DNA from: Mycocentrospora acerina
Taxonomy: Eukaryota; Ascomycota; Dothideomycetes; Pleosporales
Assembly (NCBI GenBank): GCA_022701365.1
Contig: JAKUHH010000084.1
Span: 620,001-684,000 of the forward strand
Length of the DNA stretch: 64,000 nt
Direction: 5' to 3'
In this document: positions 35,502-47,698 of the stretch, piece by piece
Layout of the letters: each line of letters opens with the position of its first letter
Numbering within the stretch: the first letter of the stretch is position 1
Notes under the pieces: generated by a model
Databases searched by the model: none
Seen by the model: only the letters and a program-made list of their open reading frames with translations
Told to the model about the DNA's origin: nothing
Program-made: the position numbers and the translations under genes

Positions 35502-36880
35502 TGTGCAAATTTAAACTAATGTACTCGCAAAGCTGCAATGAAGAAGACGACGATGAAAAGTGGTGGACGAATGGGTATGAACAAGTTGGGGTAAGAAGAC
35601 TAGAGATGGAGCCGGAAGAGGAGGCTTAACAAGCTGGGTCAGTTGACGCGCAGAGCAGCCGGGGACGTTATTATGAAGTCAGCTCTGGGTCCAAGTGGAT
35701 ATGGGTAGAGTCGGGCATGCGGAGCACTGTTCGGTATCTGTCTGAGAAAGTTGCACATGGAGCTTGTCCTCGGCTCACGGCCACGCGCCCCTGGAGAGCT
35801 GGCACTGCAGACCAGCTCCGGATTGGAGCGAAATCGTGGGCGGAAAAATTAACCTAGGCACACGCCGTACGCCATGCTCTGGCCGTGCTCTACGAAAATG
35901 CCTGCCAGCATCCAAGCGGAAAAGCTATTTGACGCGCTTTGTCGCGGAAGCTCGCGAAAGACGGGCGATGATGCAGGTGTGGAGAGGGCTTGGAGGGGCA
36001 GAATGCGGGGCAAACCAACTCGCGCAACGCTCACTCGGGAAAGAACACCAATGATCACTTTATCATTACTCTCACCCTCCCCCCAACCTTGGTACCTCTA
36101 TATTCTAAACAAGACCTTCTACTGCCGAACTGCTGATAAAAATTGCCCAAATTTCTCACATCTTGTTTACAGAGCTTGTAGATGCATGCCGGTCCAGCAA
36201 TTCACGCAAGCCCGCGCGGGAATTGACACATCTCTCCGACATCTTCCGGTCCGCGGATTTCAGTTCAGATCACGATGTCGCCCGCCTGAGGTTCAGATGC
36301 GCGATCTTGGTGATTATGGGAGGTCTCGTGTTTGCGAACAAAACAAACCTAGCACTTCGATTTTCATACTCTCTAGTATGTCAACACAGTGAAACTACAA
36401 CAAGCAAGCTTCATTCATATAACGCAAACAATGGTACATCGGTAGTCTTGAACATAAACCGGATAATACCCGTGTTAGACATGCAGGAACAAATCCTCCG
36501 GAGAAGTTAAGCCACACACCAATGACTGGGGAAGACCAGGAAATCCCCCAGGATCTTCACCTCCTCGGGCCACCTCTGGCCGAGTTGGGTTTTCACGTCA
36601 GATGGGAGACGACTGTTACGAACTGACAGACCAAGCACTTGGAATTATGAACAGGGAGAACTGAAATCTTATGCTACACTTTCTACATATACACGCCCAA
36701 TCATGCAAACGCACAGCAAGCGTGTTACTATCCAATCCGATTTCTATGATACCCAGTGCGTCCTCCAAGTCACGTAGGGAGAAAATCATTGCAGAGGAAG
36801 GGGAATAGGCAACGCAAGCATCAGGCTAAATGAGACAAAAGAAAAAACCAAAAAGCCCTCTGCATTCACTTCATGCATAT
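35502..36880. other. FBP1 promoter / KGD1 3' region
   Basis: This 1.4-kb gap between two minus-strand genes holds the FBP1 promoter on the left and the KGD1 3' UTR on the right. Short frames such as that at 35874-36392 show no domain or codon bias. Confidence 0.6.
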
Positions 36881-39800
36881 TTACTCGCCCTTTAGCTTAT
36901 CCTGCGCGACCGTGAAAGCCGTCTCAAGAAGATCCTTCTCTTCCTTCTTGTGAGACGCCTTGAGACCAGTCGCAACGGATGCGCTAGGGTTGCGTCCTGC
37001 GTACAAGACGTGACGCCTGTTGTGGTGCTCTGTCTCGTTCAACAGAGTCTCAATTCGTGGTTGTGTGAAGCTCCAAGCACCGGCATTGAGCGGCTCCTCC
37101 TGGCACCAGACAATGTTCTGAGCGTTGGGGTAGGAGTCGAGGTTCTCCTTGAGCTGCTGCCATGGGAAGGGGTGAAGCTGCTCAACACGGGTGATGGCAA
37201 CGTCCTTGAGCTCGCGGGCCTTGCGCTCATTGACGAGTGCGGTGTAGACCTGACCCGTGCACAGAATGACACGCTTGATTTCCTCGTTTGTGCCAATCTC
37301 GCCAGACTCGTGTGCGGGATCCTTGACGATCCATTCGAAGTGAGATTCGCCAGTGAACTCCTCAATGCTCGAGCGAGCCATTGGGTGTCTGAGGAGCGCC
37401 TTTGAGAAGAAAAGGATGAGAGGCTTGCGGAACTGGCGGTTCATCTGGCGACGCAAGATGTGGAACAAGTTGGAAGGTTTTGTTGTGTATGCAATCTGCA
37501 TGTTGCAGTCCTGGTGCTGACGGTCAAGCTTGTCCGGCGTTGGGAAGATGCGTGGGTCCTCGTTACAGAGCTGGAGGTATCGCTCCATACGCCCAGAAGA
37601 GTGTTCAGGTCCCTGGCCGTCGTAGCCGTGAGGCAAGCTCATGACGAGACCTGAACGCTGAAGCCACTTGGTCTCACCAGAGGCGATGAACTGATCAATA
37701 ATGCACTGAGCGTTGTTGGCGAAGTCGCCAAATTGAGCTTCCCACATGACAAGGGCGTTGGGCGAGGAGAGCGAGTAGCCATACTCAAAGCCAAGTCTAG
37801 AAGAGAGTTAGCATTAGAAAAATCTCTAGGCAAGGTGCATTAGACTTACACTCCAAATTCGCTGAGCGAAGAGTTGGAAACAACAAAGCTGGCCTGATCA
37901 TCGGCGAGATCTTGCAAGGGCGTGTATGTCTTCTCGGTCTCCTGGTCGTGGAGCACAGCGTGACGCTGAGAAAATGTGCCACGTTCAACATCCTGACCAG
38001 AGACACGGACATGGTGACCCTCCATACAGAGGGTACCAAACGCCAGAGCTTCTGCGGTAGCCATGTCAATGTTCTGACCCTCAATGACAGTCTTTGTTCG
38101 GCCAGCCAAAATACGCTTCAAGTTCTTATGGACAGTAAAGTTTTCTGGTGATCCACCAATCTTCTCTGCAATGTGGTCCAACTGTGACTTCTCGACAGCA
38201 GTGGGCAGATGAGGCAGAACCTCGGTGGCGAGTTCCTTGGGCGACTTGAAACCGTTCCAGGCGGATGTGAGCCATTCCTTGGCAGTTGGCTGGTAGTCTT
38301 TGCTGCGGTTGAAGCTCTCTTCAAGCATACCCCAGACCCAAGCCTTGTGCTCCTCAACGTCCTCCTTGGTAAAGGTCTTTTCTGCCAAAAGCTGCTTAAC
38401 ATATACGTCCAGAGTCTGCGGGTGGTTGGCAATGCGCTTGTACATCAAAGGCTGTGTGAAAAACGGCTGGTCAGTCTCGTTGTGGCCTTGCTTTCGGTAG
38501 CAAACCATATCGATAACAACATCCTTCTTGAACTCATGACGGTAATCAGCTGCGAGCTGGCAGACGAAGTTAAGGGCCTCGACATCATCACCGTTGACGT
38601 GGAAGACGGGTGCGTCAATGGCCTTGGCGATATCAGAGCAGTAAGGAGTCGAGCGGGAGAAACGAGGATCTGTGGTGAAACCGATCTGGTTGTTCACGAT
38701 AAGATGGATTGTTCCGCCAGTATGGTAGCTAGGAAGCTGGTGGAAACCCATGGTCTCGTACACGATACCCTGACCAGCAAAGGCAGCATCGCCGTGCAAG
38801 AGAACACCCATGGCAGTACGGGCATCCTTCTCATCGTTGTTGTAGTGCAAGATGGCGCGGGTCTTGCCTAGCACGACCGGGTCTTCTGCTTCAAGATGGG
38901 ACGGGTTGGCGACCAGGGAGAGCTGCACGCGCTTGCCGGAGGGGGTGGGACGCTCAAAGTTCATGCCCAAGTGGTATTTGACGTCTCCAGATCCTTCGTC
39001 GGAAGGCTCTGTAGTTCCGGCGAACTCACTGAAGATGGACTCGTTGGGTTTCCTGACGACGTTGGAGAGCACGTTAAGGCGGCCACGATGCGGCATGCCA
39101 ATGACAATGTCTTTGACACCGTATTCGACACTTCGATCAATCAGAGCCTTCATTCCAGGAATCAGACTCTCGCCACCCTCGAGGCCAAAACGCTTGTCGT
39201 TGGGGTACTTTGTGGCAAGGAAAGACTCAAAGCTGGTACCCCAGATAAGACGGTCCAAAATGCGGCGCTTCTCGTCGACGGAGTACTTGAAGGGGGTGGG
39301 GACCTCGATGCGCTCACGCAGCCAGTCACACTGCTCCCTGTCTGGGATGTGGATGTACTCGACACCGTAGGAGCCGCAGTAGAGGCGCTCGCAGGTCGCA
39401 ATGATTTCCCTCAGCGTCATTGTCTTGCGGCTCTCTGACTTGAAGCGAGGCAGGATGCCCGGGCCAAGCTCGATTTCCGTGTCCAAGTCCTTCTCAGCGA
39501 AGTTGTAGTGCGAGAGCTCGAGCTCGCGGGGCTTGCTGTAGCCAAACTCCTCGGCCTCTGTGCGGATGCCCAGCGGGTCGACCTTTGCCTTGTGGTGGCC
39601 TCGCGACTGGTAGGCGCGCACAAGCAGCTGCACCTTCAAGTGGTTCATGACGTCTGAGCCCTCGCCGGGGCCCATGCCCAGGCCTGGCCGGATGTTGGGG
39701 GTTGCACCAGGCACAATGGTCGGCGGCGGCTGGAAGGCTTGCGACACGGGCATGTCGCCAGACTCCATGTTGCGGAAGTAGACCTGCCACGACACGTGCA

Positions 39801-40142
39801 CGCTCGTGGGCTCCTGCTTCCACATCATGTACATCTCGTCGACATAGTTGGCCGTGTTGCCCTGCAGGAACGAGTCGTTGGGGTCCTATGCGGGCATGGT
39901 CAGCTGGCTGTCTGGCGGCCCGTCAGGCCCTGCACGCATGCAGGAGCCGCACAACTACGCACCACGCCCTTGTTGGTGTCCTCAGCAGCGAGGGCATAGC
40001 CCCGGCGCTGGGCAAGCACGGCAGGCCGGCGACATGTCCGGATGGCAGACCTTGCTGGCGAGGCGGAGGCCGTGGAAAGGCTTGCTCGTGCGGCACAGCT
40101 CTGCAGCTGCCGCGAGCATTGGCGCAGGGGAATGCGCAGCAT
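36881..40142 (-). CDS. KGD1: 2-oxoglutarate dehydrogenase E1 component, mitochondrial, 3 exons
   Basis: Exons 40142-39963, 39885-37850 and 37796-36881 give 1043 residues. The first 50 residues (Arg/Ser/Ala-rich, no acids) are a mitochondrial presequence, followed by the OGDH N-terminal segment DSFLQGNTANYVDEMYMMW. The thiamine diphosphate domain includes GMPHRGRLNVLSNV, HGDAAFAGQGIVYETMGFHQ and IHLIVNNQIGFTTDPR; the pyrimidine-binding transketolase domain carries SLPHGYDGQGPEHSSGRMER. E1 decarboxylates 2-oxoglutarate and passes succinyl to the E2 lipoyl group in the matrix complex of the TCA cycle. The second intron splits the PYR domain right after SNSSLSEFGV. Length and motifs are complete. 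The gene is divergent from TFB1, with 934 bp between the starts. Confidence 0.97.
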
Positions 40143-41076
40143 GGTGGTTTATGAGGCAGGTGGAGAGGAGAGGGAGGATGACATCCAAGTGGACGGCTGA
40201 GACTTGGGAGAGTGGTCGAGGGCCAGGAGGCAAGCATGCGGTTCACAGGTCACACGTCTAGCGCCGAACCATGTCTTCAGCCACATCGAGTCGAGCAGAT
40301 GCTGTGACGGGCCCGCCCAGAAATGCCTCAAACATGGTCGACCACGCCCGTGTTTAGCATCCATCTTGGCTTTGTCTTGGTTTGCACGTCATTGTTCACG
40401 GGGCTCGGTGGGCTGGCTGGACTCCAACGTGTCCACTGCCTGCGACAGCGAATATTGCGGTCTACTGGCAAAATGTCGAGGCCGTGAGGTGGAGACCTCG
40501 GGAGTCTGTTCTCAACAGGCCAATGGCAGGCAATGCTGGCCAGCCTGCGCCACTGCTTAAAAAATATATTGCTGTGACGTCGGCAAACGGTCAGAAAGTC
40601 GTACGCGGAAATCGTGCCCGCGGCTCGAAAGTGTTTGAGTGTCATCAGACTCGTTGTGACTGACTTTGCAGTTTCTCCGTTGGCCTCGAGGAAATGGGTG
40701 AGCCACAGCCACCATGGTGACCGCGATGATTGGATTGTTTTTCCGTTCGCCTCCATTTACCGAGTGCGTCCGGAAAACCCAGCGCTGGTTCAGCAAAGGG
40801 CACACCGAGCCTCGAGCGACGTCTAATTTGGGAACCATGAAACAGCCAGGCTGGACTCTTGTCGAAGCTGCGTCTTGTCGAGCAGGCACAAAGGGCACAC
40901 AAGGCACCCAGACTCACACAAAGAGTGCTGAAGCTGCCGGGCAGGGCAATACGTCAGAATCTGGGGAAGCTGTGTCAGCCGTATTGGGACTAGTGCATCC
41001 AGTCGCGCGTTCCATGTAGCATGTCTGAGTCTCACGCAGCGCGTCAGGCCAAGCGCCGCACTTTCTGCCATCACCA
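40143..41076. promoter_or_regulatory. Divergent promoter region of KGD1 (-) and TFB1 (+)
   Basis: 934 bp between the two start codons. Several short overlapping frames appear on both strands but none resembles a known protein. Confidence 0.6.
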
Positions 41077-43070
41077 ATGTCCAACGACGCTGCAGCCCAG
41101 TACAAAAAGCAGGATGGCACAATCTCCGTGTCTGCTGACGGTAGGACGGTGTCGTGGAAGGCTGCTAGCGGTGCGACGACCTTGTCGATAGCCACCGCAG
41201 ACATTGGAAGTGAGTTTCATAGGAGCCAAAGAAACTGGCCGTGGCCTGACCTGCGCTCGTAGACCTCCAGCAGACCCCCGCTACCTCTGCCAAAGCCTCC
41301 ATCAAGGTCGTAGCCGTAGAACCTTCTCCCCAAGCCGGCAACCACACCTTTACCTTCACTTCTGCTGCCGCCCGCGACGATCAGCAAGCAATCACTGGCT
41401 TGCTTCGAAAATGGATTGAAGCAGCCAAGTCACAAAGCGTGCTGCCAGCTGCAACTGCTGGTAGCAATGGCAGTGGTGCGCCGGCTGCTATGGCCCAGAC
41501 GGTGACCGCCGCCTCGAGGGCCCAAGAAGATGCCTACGACGATACAAAGTTACTGGCCGACTTGGAGCTTCAGATGTCTCTATTGAGCGCAAGTCCTGCG
41601 TTGCGGCAACGCTTTGACCGAGCATTTCAAGAGAAGCCCGACTCTGTCTCAGTGGGGCAGTTTTCAAATCAGTTCTGGACGACCAGAGTACACATGTTGA
41701 GATCGCATGCTACTGAGAGGTCGCAGGCGACAGGGACATACAACGTACTTTCTGTCGTCAAAACAAAGCTTGTAAATGGCAGTATGACGTTGAACTTGAC
41801 CAAAGAGCAAATCCAGCTCATATTCAAGCAACACCCAGTCGTCCACAAGGCATACAATGAAAACGTCCCTCCAATGAAGGAGGGAGAATTCTGGGAACGT
41901 TTTATGAACAGCAAGCTCATGAAGAAGCTCAAAGGCGAGCGAATTCTTGAAATTCATCCAAACGACCCCAAACTTGACCTCTACCTGAAGTACGACGAAA
42001 ATGCAGATGAGGCCCAGGAGCAGATTTTTTCTGCAATTCCAAACTTCATCAACGTCGAGGGAAACGAGCAGAATCACAGCCAAAAACAAGGCAATCGGCC
42101 AGACTTCACCATGAGACCAGCAAATCACGAAAAGGCGCCAATCTTACGCGTCTTGAATAGAATGAGCGAGAAAATGATGAAAGAGGTCCCGCTTTCTGAT
42201 GCCAATCGACATGCACCTGCTGGACTGGACGAAGAGACCTATAAAGAGCTGCAGCTCAAGGACTTGCAGCGTGCAGACGAAGATAATAGAGTAGTACTGA
42301 AAGTTCAAGACCAGAGTCGCTTTTTCTCTGCTGGGCAAAGCGTACAGAGTTCAAGCAGTGCCGCTACGTACTCGAAACGCACTCCTGCTCAAGTTCTATC
42401 GACCATACAGAAAGATTTTGGAGAGATCAATGCGAACAAGGGTAACACTATCGGCGTCAATCTCCAGTCAACAATTGGCGTCAACGACGACAGCAGCAGT
42501 GACGAGGAGAGCGCCACTCCACGGAGTCAAAAGGTCGGTAACAAATCATGTCGGACCGCAGCGACTTCGCAGATTCTATCGGCTATCAAAAAGAGGCATT
42601 TGCACGATGATGATTTCTCCCTTTCCAAGGGCATTCCCACCAGTGAACAAGCCGCGAAACTAGGCGTCTCAGAGTCTACCCTTGACAACCTAACCATGAC
42701 TCACAATACCACGGTTGAATTCTTGCACTACTTTTGGGCCGTGTTTTACTCAGGAGATGCAGAGCGGGCTAATGAGGCAGCAAAGCTCATAGAAACATTG
42801 GATAGGTCTCTAGATCGTATCAAGGCTGTTGCTAGCGCCGCGGAAAGTGAGCGGGCTGCGGAACTAGAGAGGTTGAGGAAAGAGAATGACATCTATTACC
42901 AACACACCGGGAAAAAGAGGAAGTTCGACCCAAGCGCGGTTAAGGGAGGGGCGAGAACAGTCAATCAGATTGTAGAACCCTTGTTCCGCGCAATTGACGC
43001 TGCACGCAGCCGATATCAAAAAACTTTACAAGAGCAGCTGAGTCAAGTTGCTGCCTCGAACGGAGTGTGA
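41077..43070 (+). CDS. TFB1: TFIIH core subunit Tfb1 (p62), 2 exons
   Basis: Exons 41077-41209 and 41263-43070 give 646 residues. The N-terminal 105 or so residues form the PH/PTB domain (QYKKQDGTISVSADGRTVSW up to the helix ITGLLRKWIEAAK), used to bind acidic activators and Rad2/Rad4 proteins. Two BSD domains follow, one ending near QFWTTRVHML (about residues 180-190) and one around EFWERFMNSKLMKKL (about 245-260). The C-terminal part is helical (FLHYFWAVFYSGDAERANEA) and contacts other core subunits. TFIIH acts in RNA polymerase II promoter opening and nucleotide excision repair in the nucleus. Length is normal for fungi. Confidence 0.95.
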
Positions 43071-44502
43071 GGCGCAGTATCTTTTCCTCATGTTCTTCTC
43101 ACAAAGGATTGTTTTTGTGTTCTTGCATAGCAAAGGCGTTTATAGATTCTGATAAAGTTGAAAGTTGGTTTTCTGTGATTTGACATTATTTATCGGAAAG
43201 GTGGTGCTTTTGATCTTGGCATGTATGGAAACTCCAATTCAACACTAATAATTGGTTCTGGATACTTGAGGATTGAGGTCACGCAAGATACTTGTAGCAT
43301 CTGTAAGCTTCACCTTTTACTGACCCGCGAAAGGTAGGAAGGTAGCTCAATCACCATTTCCTTGGCTGTCACACACGAATGTCACGAATGCGACTAGGAT
43401 CCTACTTGTGGCACAGCCTCAATACTGCAAGGTATACTCATTTAGCAGACATCTCCGACAAGGCACAGATCAATGAAATGAACACGTACTTGATACAGAT
43501 GGCAATAAATATTTTCCTGCAATACCTGCCTGTTCGCAGGGTTATCACATCAATCTAGTGCTGCGCATCTTCTCCACTCAAATTACTGATCATGTTCCCC
43601 CCCTCCTCAAAACTTATTCGTATTCACAGACCTGCGCCACGATAATCACACATGACTCTTCGATCTTAATTCTCCCTTCGTCTTACATTAGTATCCATCG
43701 ATCATTACTCCAAACCGCAACGATCGGCATAGCGCGACGAAATCGGTAGGATTACCAGGTGAATGCAAGTTCATTTTGAGACGTATTGAAAAATGCTGTC
43801 AAAACAAGTTATGGAATGGCAGTGGATCATTTGATAGTATGCTCGAACAAGCCGTTGTCATTTCACTTGGTGATCATGCTGACTGCGTTTATTGCTCTGT
43901 CCCTTAATTTCACTGCGTTTAGCAACATGGGATGAATCCTTTGCCGTATTCCTTTGGGCAAGCAGTAATCCTTTGGCCAACACAGACTATATCTAGGCTA
44001 GTTTGAAAGATCGGTCTTGTTCAAACTATTCCACATTGAAACTGACAAATCTTACTCCCCAATCGAGCTCCCACGCATGCATCGACACCGCTTTCTGGAA
44101 ATGACGATGAGCTCTAGTCTAATCTCGCAACAAAATGATGGAAAAAGAATAGAATTGGTTGAATTAAGGGGATCATCATCTTCTACTGCTAGAGTCTAAT
44201 TTGAACTGAACCAGCAATGTAACAGGGTAGGTATGGACATATGGAATAAAACTCGAGGAAACACGCTCAGTACTGGATATCGGTTCTAGCACATTGAAGG
44301 TGCAGGAAATGAAAACATGAAGATTGCGTGTGTTCAGCGGGACGCGTTTTCCGGAAGGAACTCGAAACAAAGCTCGCTTTGTCATGTCTGCCTCTTAACC
44401 TCGAGGCTTTCAACATCTACAAAAAAATGCCATAGGAGGTCGAGGGGCTTCGACGTTTGTCCTGATACCACACCTCAACATGACAACTGCCCGCCTCTCT
44501 GA
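43071..44502. other. Intergenic region downstream of TFB1
   Basis: About 1.4 kb, AT-richer than the coding regions. No frame exceeds about 70 codons. It holds the 3' ends of TFB1 and of the convergent small gene; nothing else is seen. Confidence 0.6.
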
Positions 44503-45262
44503 TCAAGTGCGATATCGCTCGTAAACCGGGTCATAATAGCCATTGCCTTGAGGTGCTTCGCCATCTATTTTCAATCAGTCTTGCCGACCCCATGCAACAC
44601 TTGAATTAGAGGTTCCCCTAAATGCTTACCTGTTCTCTGGGCCTGTTTACCATGAGGCGATACTGTGATGGGTGTTCTGTTCTCCTCGTGCCTATAGTCC
44701 GTTTCGTCCGTATCATCCGTATCATGTCTATCGTCCGCAAGTGTAGGAGCCCCAGCAGGTACTTGCCTGGGTCTATTATCTCTAATTGTTGCTGTGAATT
44801 GGAATTACCATCACCACGTATAGATAGAAAGCCATCAAACTTACCTGTATCGAAAGCTGTGCCAGAGATACCATCTGGCGACCCAATTGTCTTCGTTGAC
44901 ACTGGTGACTTGGTGTCCCATTGCGTAGAACGGCCGCGTGTTTACGCTGGCCGCCCTGACTACGTCTAGGATTGCTCTATGCCTCGCCGTCTCAGATATT
45001 TCGGTGAACTTGTATGGCGGGACAATAGTGGGGTCTGCCCTGGACTGGTGGGTTAAGCTGTCAGGGTCCCAGCTTATGCGGTTTCTTGCAACTTCGGCCT
45101 CTTCCTGTAGCGTAATTAGCTAATAGATCTACTCTAGTGAGCCCAAGAGTAGAAACTCACACTCAACGCCCTATGAATGGATTCAGTCAACAGCGGAAGC
45201 CGACGAAAAATTTCCTTCTTGTCAGCACTCTGAGGAAGTGATTGGATGGCCATGCTCGACAT
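44503..45262 (-). CDS. Small hypothetical protein, 4 exons
   Basis: The model joins exons 45262-45161, 45104-44845, 44781-44630 and 44564-44503 into 191 residues. All three introns (56, 63 and 65 bp) have GT donors (GTGAGT, GTAAGT, GTAAGC) and AG acceptors, and every phase closes, which is unlikely by chance. The N-terminal part is helical (KKEIFRRLPLLTESIHRALS); the middle carries aromatic residues (NWVARWYLWHSFRYR); the tail is acidic and hydrophilic (DDRHDTDDTDETDYRHEE) and ends DPVYERYRT. There is no signal peptide or membrane segment, and I do not recognise a family. No single open frame in the region is long enough to show the gene. Confidence 0.6.
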
Positions 45263-47698
45263 CTTTCAATGCCAGAATTTAGGAGAAGAACTGAAAACAA
45301 CAAAACAATACCGAAAAGTGTTGGAGTGTTCTAAGCGTCATGATTTCCCGTGCTCTTATAAATATTCCTGACAGCCTTGACAACTTGCTGCAGACGCCAC
45401 TTCCGAAAGCTTTGTCAAGCTACAACGGGATGCATCATGCTACCATTCTATCGGGTTAGGACATTAAACATTCACCTGCAGTATGGATTGTACGGAACGG
45501 GGGTCAGACTACACATCTCGGTTGAAACCGCCGCGCCAATTCGAACCGAGCTCTTGACCCATAATCTTGCTTGCTATCTGCAGGTAACGGACCATCGGAT
45601 CTGCACAGGCAGTGAAGGCTGGGGCGTCGCCTGTCGCCGATCATTTGATGTGGACAGGTGGGGCGTGTCGTTCCTCGCGTATGCCGCGATGCGGTAACGG
45701 TAGGCAGGTACTCACACGCTTGATTTGTTCCGAGAGACGCATCGCCATGCACAGCAGTTACAACGTGGTATTCCTGGCCTGTCTATCTGCCTCGATCCCC
45801 TGCAGAATAACATCTGGTACCAATGAGGGCAATCGCGTCTCAGCTTTTTTTTGCCAACCCAACTATCGACAACCGATAACAAGTATGACGGCTGATTGCG
45901 CATGGTAGAGAAGTTGCCATGCCGAATGTCAAATCTTGGACATTGGCGCTAATGATGAGAGGGTGAATTAATCGTTGCCAGCTCGAATAATGGCTGTATC
46001 AATCCAGTGGACCTTGATTACTTGCTAGTTTCGGCTGCTCGCGGGATGTGGAACCACTTCTCCGCGAGGATTGGCGTTTATTACAATTTCGATGCTGCTA
46101 CAGTGTGGCTCAACTGCAGAGGCTACTAGACTGTCGTGTCTAACTGCTCCTAGAAATTTGCCACACTTGGATCAACGAAAGCTGCAGGGACACGGATACC
46201 TCAAAACGTGGGTTTCAGCTGGTGAAGGATTATATCAACTCAAATGTCTGGCGTGAAAATCAGTCCACCTCCAGCAAGAACGCCATGTGGTCGAAAGAAT
46301 CCGTATGGCTAACTGTTGGTCGAAGCGAGAGATTTGGCCTTGGAATTGTGTTCAAGAAGCAATCCATACCACGGCTCTTTTCTCCATCATTGCCTCTAAG
46401 CATCTCTTGCTGGGTGCAGAAAGAGTTGAAAGTTTGACATGTGGCGCATATTATGTTTTGGAGGATATCCTTGTCACTTAGACAGACACCCCGTTTGCGT
46501 GTTCAAGAAGCATCGACAGAAGCGCCACGAAAAGCGCAGGGTTGAATGAGGGTCCAGCTGCCCAACCTCGATTCCGAATGCACGGGACACAACCATGACC
46601 GATTGCATAGACTGGGTCCACTAGTGCTGAACGAGCTTGCCGTGCGGCCAAACGGTGATTAGCAAGTAAGTACTCTAGAGGGCTCTCCCTTGCAATATCA
46701 TGATCCTCCAACATTCCAGCATCGATATGATGCTCGCTTTAGGACAGATGCTGGTTTTTAGCCGCCTGAAGTATTTACAGTTTACCAGATGTTTGCAAGT
46801 ATCACACTGCTTCATGATTTCATAACCCCGCAGAGGCGCATAAAAACAAACTTTCTTGCTTCAACAGGATGAGCCCAATGCAGCCATAGCCGCGCTGAAG
46901 CGGACAGCAGCGAGAAAATTTCCCTTTTGGATATAAGGCGTACGCGCGTTGGTAAATTATACGACTGAGGATGTCAACCTACTGCTACGGCTAAGGCGAA
47001 GTCTAGATCAGGAATCCCACAATGCATGTCATGTGGCGATCTTCTCAAAGATTTAGTCGGCTTATTCAGACGTCCCGGCGAGACTGTGTGTTAGGGACTT
47101 GGGTTTCTCTGCCCACAGAGAAGTACCATAGGAGGCAGCTCTAGGGCATGGTATCTCGCCGATCACTTTTGGCAGCCGTCAGACTGCAAGGAGGATCGAC
47201 CTGGGCAATATAGATCGAGTCAGCTCGAATCCCGTGTCGTTCAGCAGGTGAATGTCACTAAAAAAATTGAACGTCCCATTGGGTGGTCTTCTGCAACGCA
47301 CAGACTTCAATGCAGCCACTGCATTAGAAACAGCAGGATGAGTTGAAGGAATCAAGTGCGATAGTTTCACAAAGTTGCATTCGACTCAACCAACAACATT
47401 CGGAGGAACACCTAAATTTGGGTAGTGGAGACCAGACTGCGCAGACTGAGCAGCGACAACTGGGTGGAAGGAAGCTGCTGTGCTTAGAACACACCACATG
47501 TAGTTCGCTCTTTCTCTTACAGATAATCAGGGTTGTCACAAGCTGCTACGATTAGCTCATGCCTTTCCTGCTGTGGGTATAGAGTATAGAGGCACGAACA
47601 CAAGTCTCCCGACAACAGTCGAATCACAGCGATTCTTACTTTCATCATGACTTAGACGACGTCTTCATTGTGGTAGTTGATGGTCATTTGCACCAACA
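45263..47698. other. 2.4-kb gene-poor region
   Basis: Short frames only. One minus-strand frame at 46478-46714 has a protein-like composition (LEYLLANHRLAARQARSA) but no start context, domain or confident splice partner, so it is not called. The final 200 bases are the promoter of the 842-residue gene. Confidence 0.5.

Noticed and set aside
46478..46714. A protein-like minus-strand frame (78 codons) with an ankyrin-like feel
   Set aside because: Too short, with no second repeat, no convincing start and no closing splice model.
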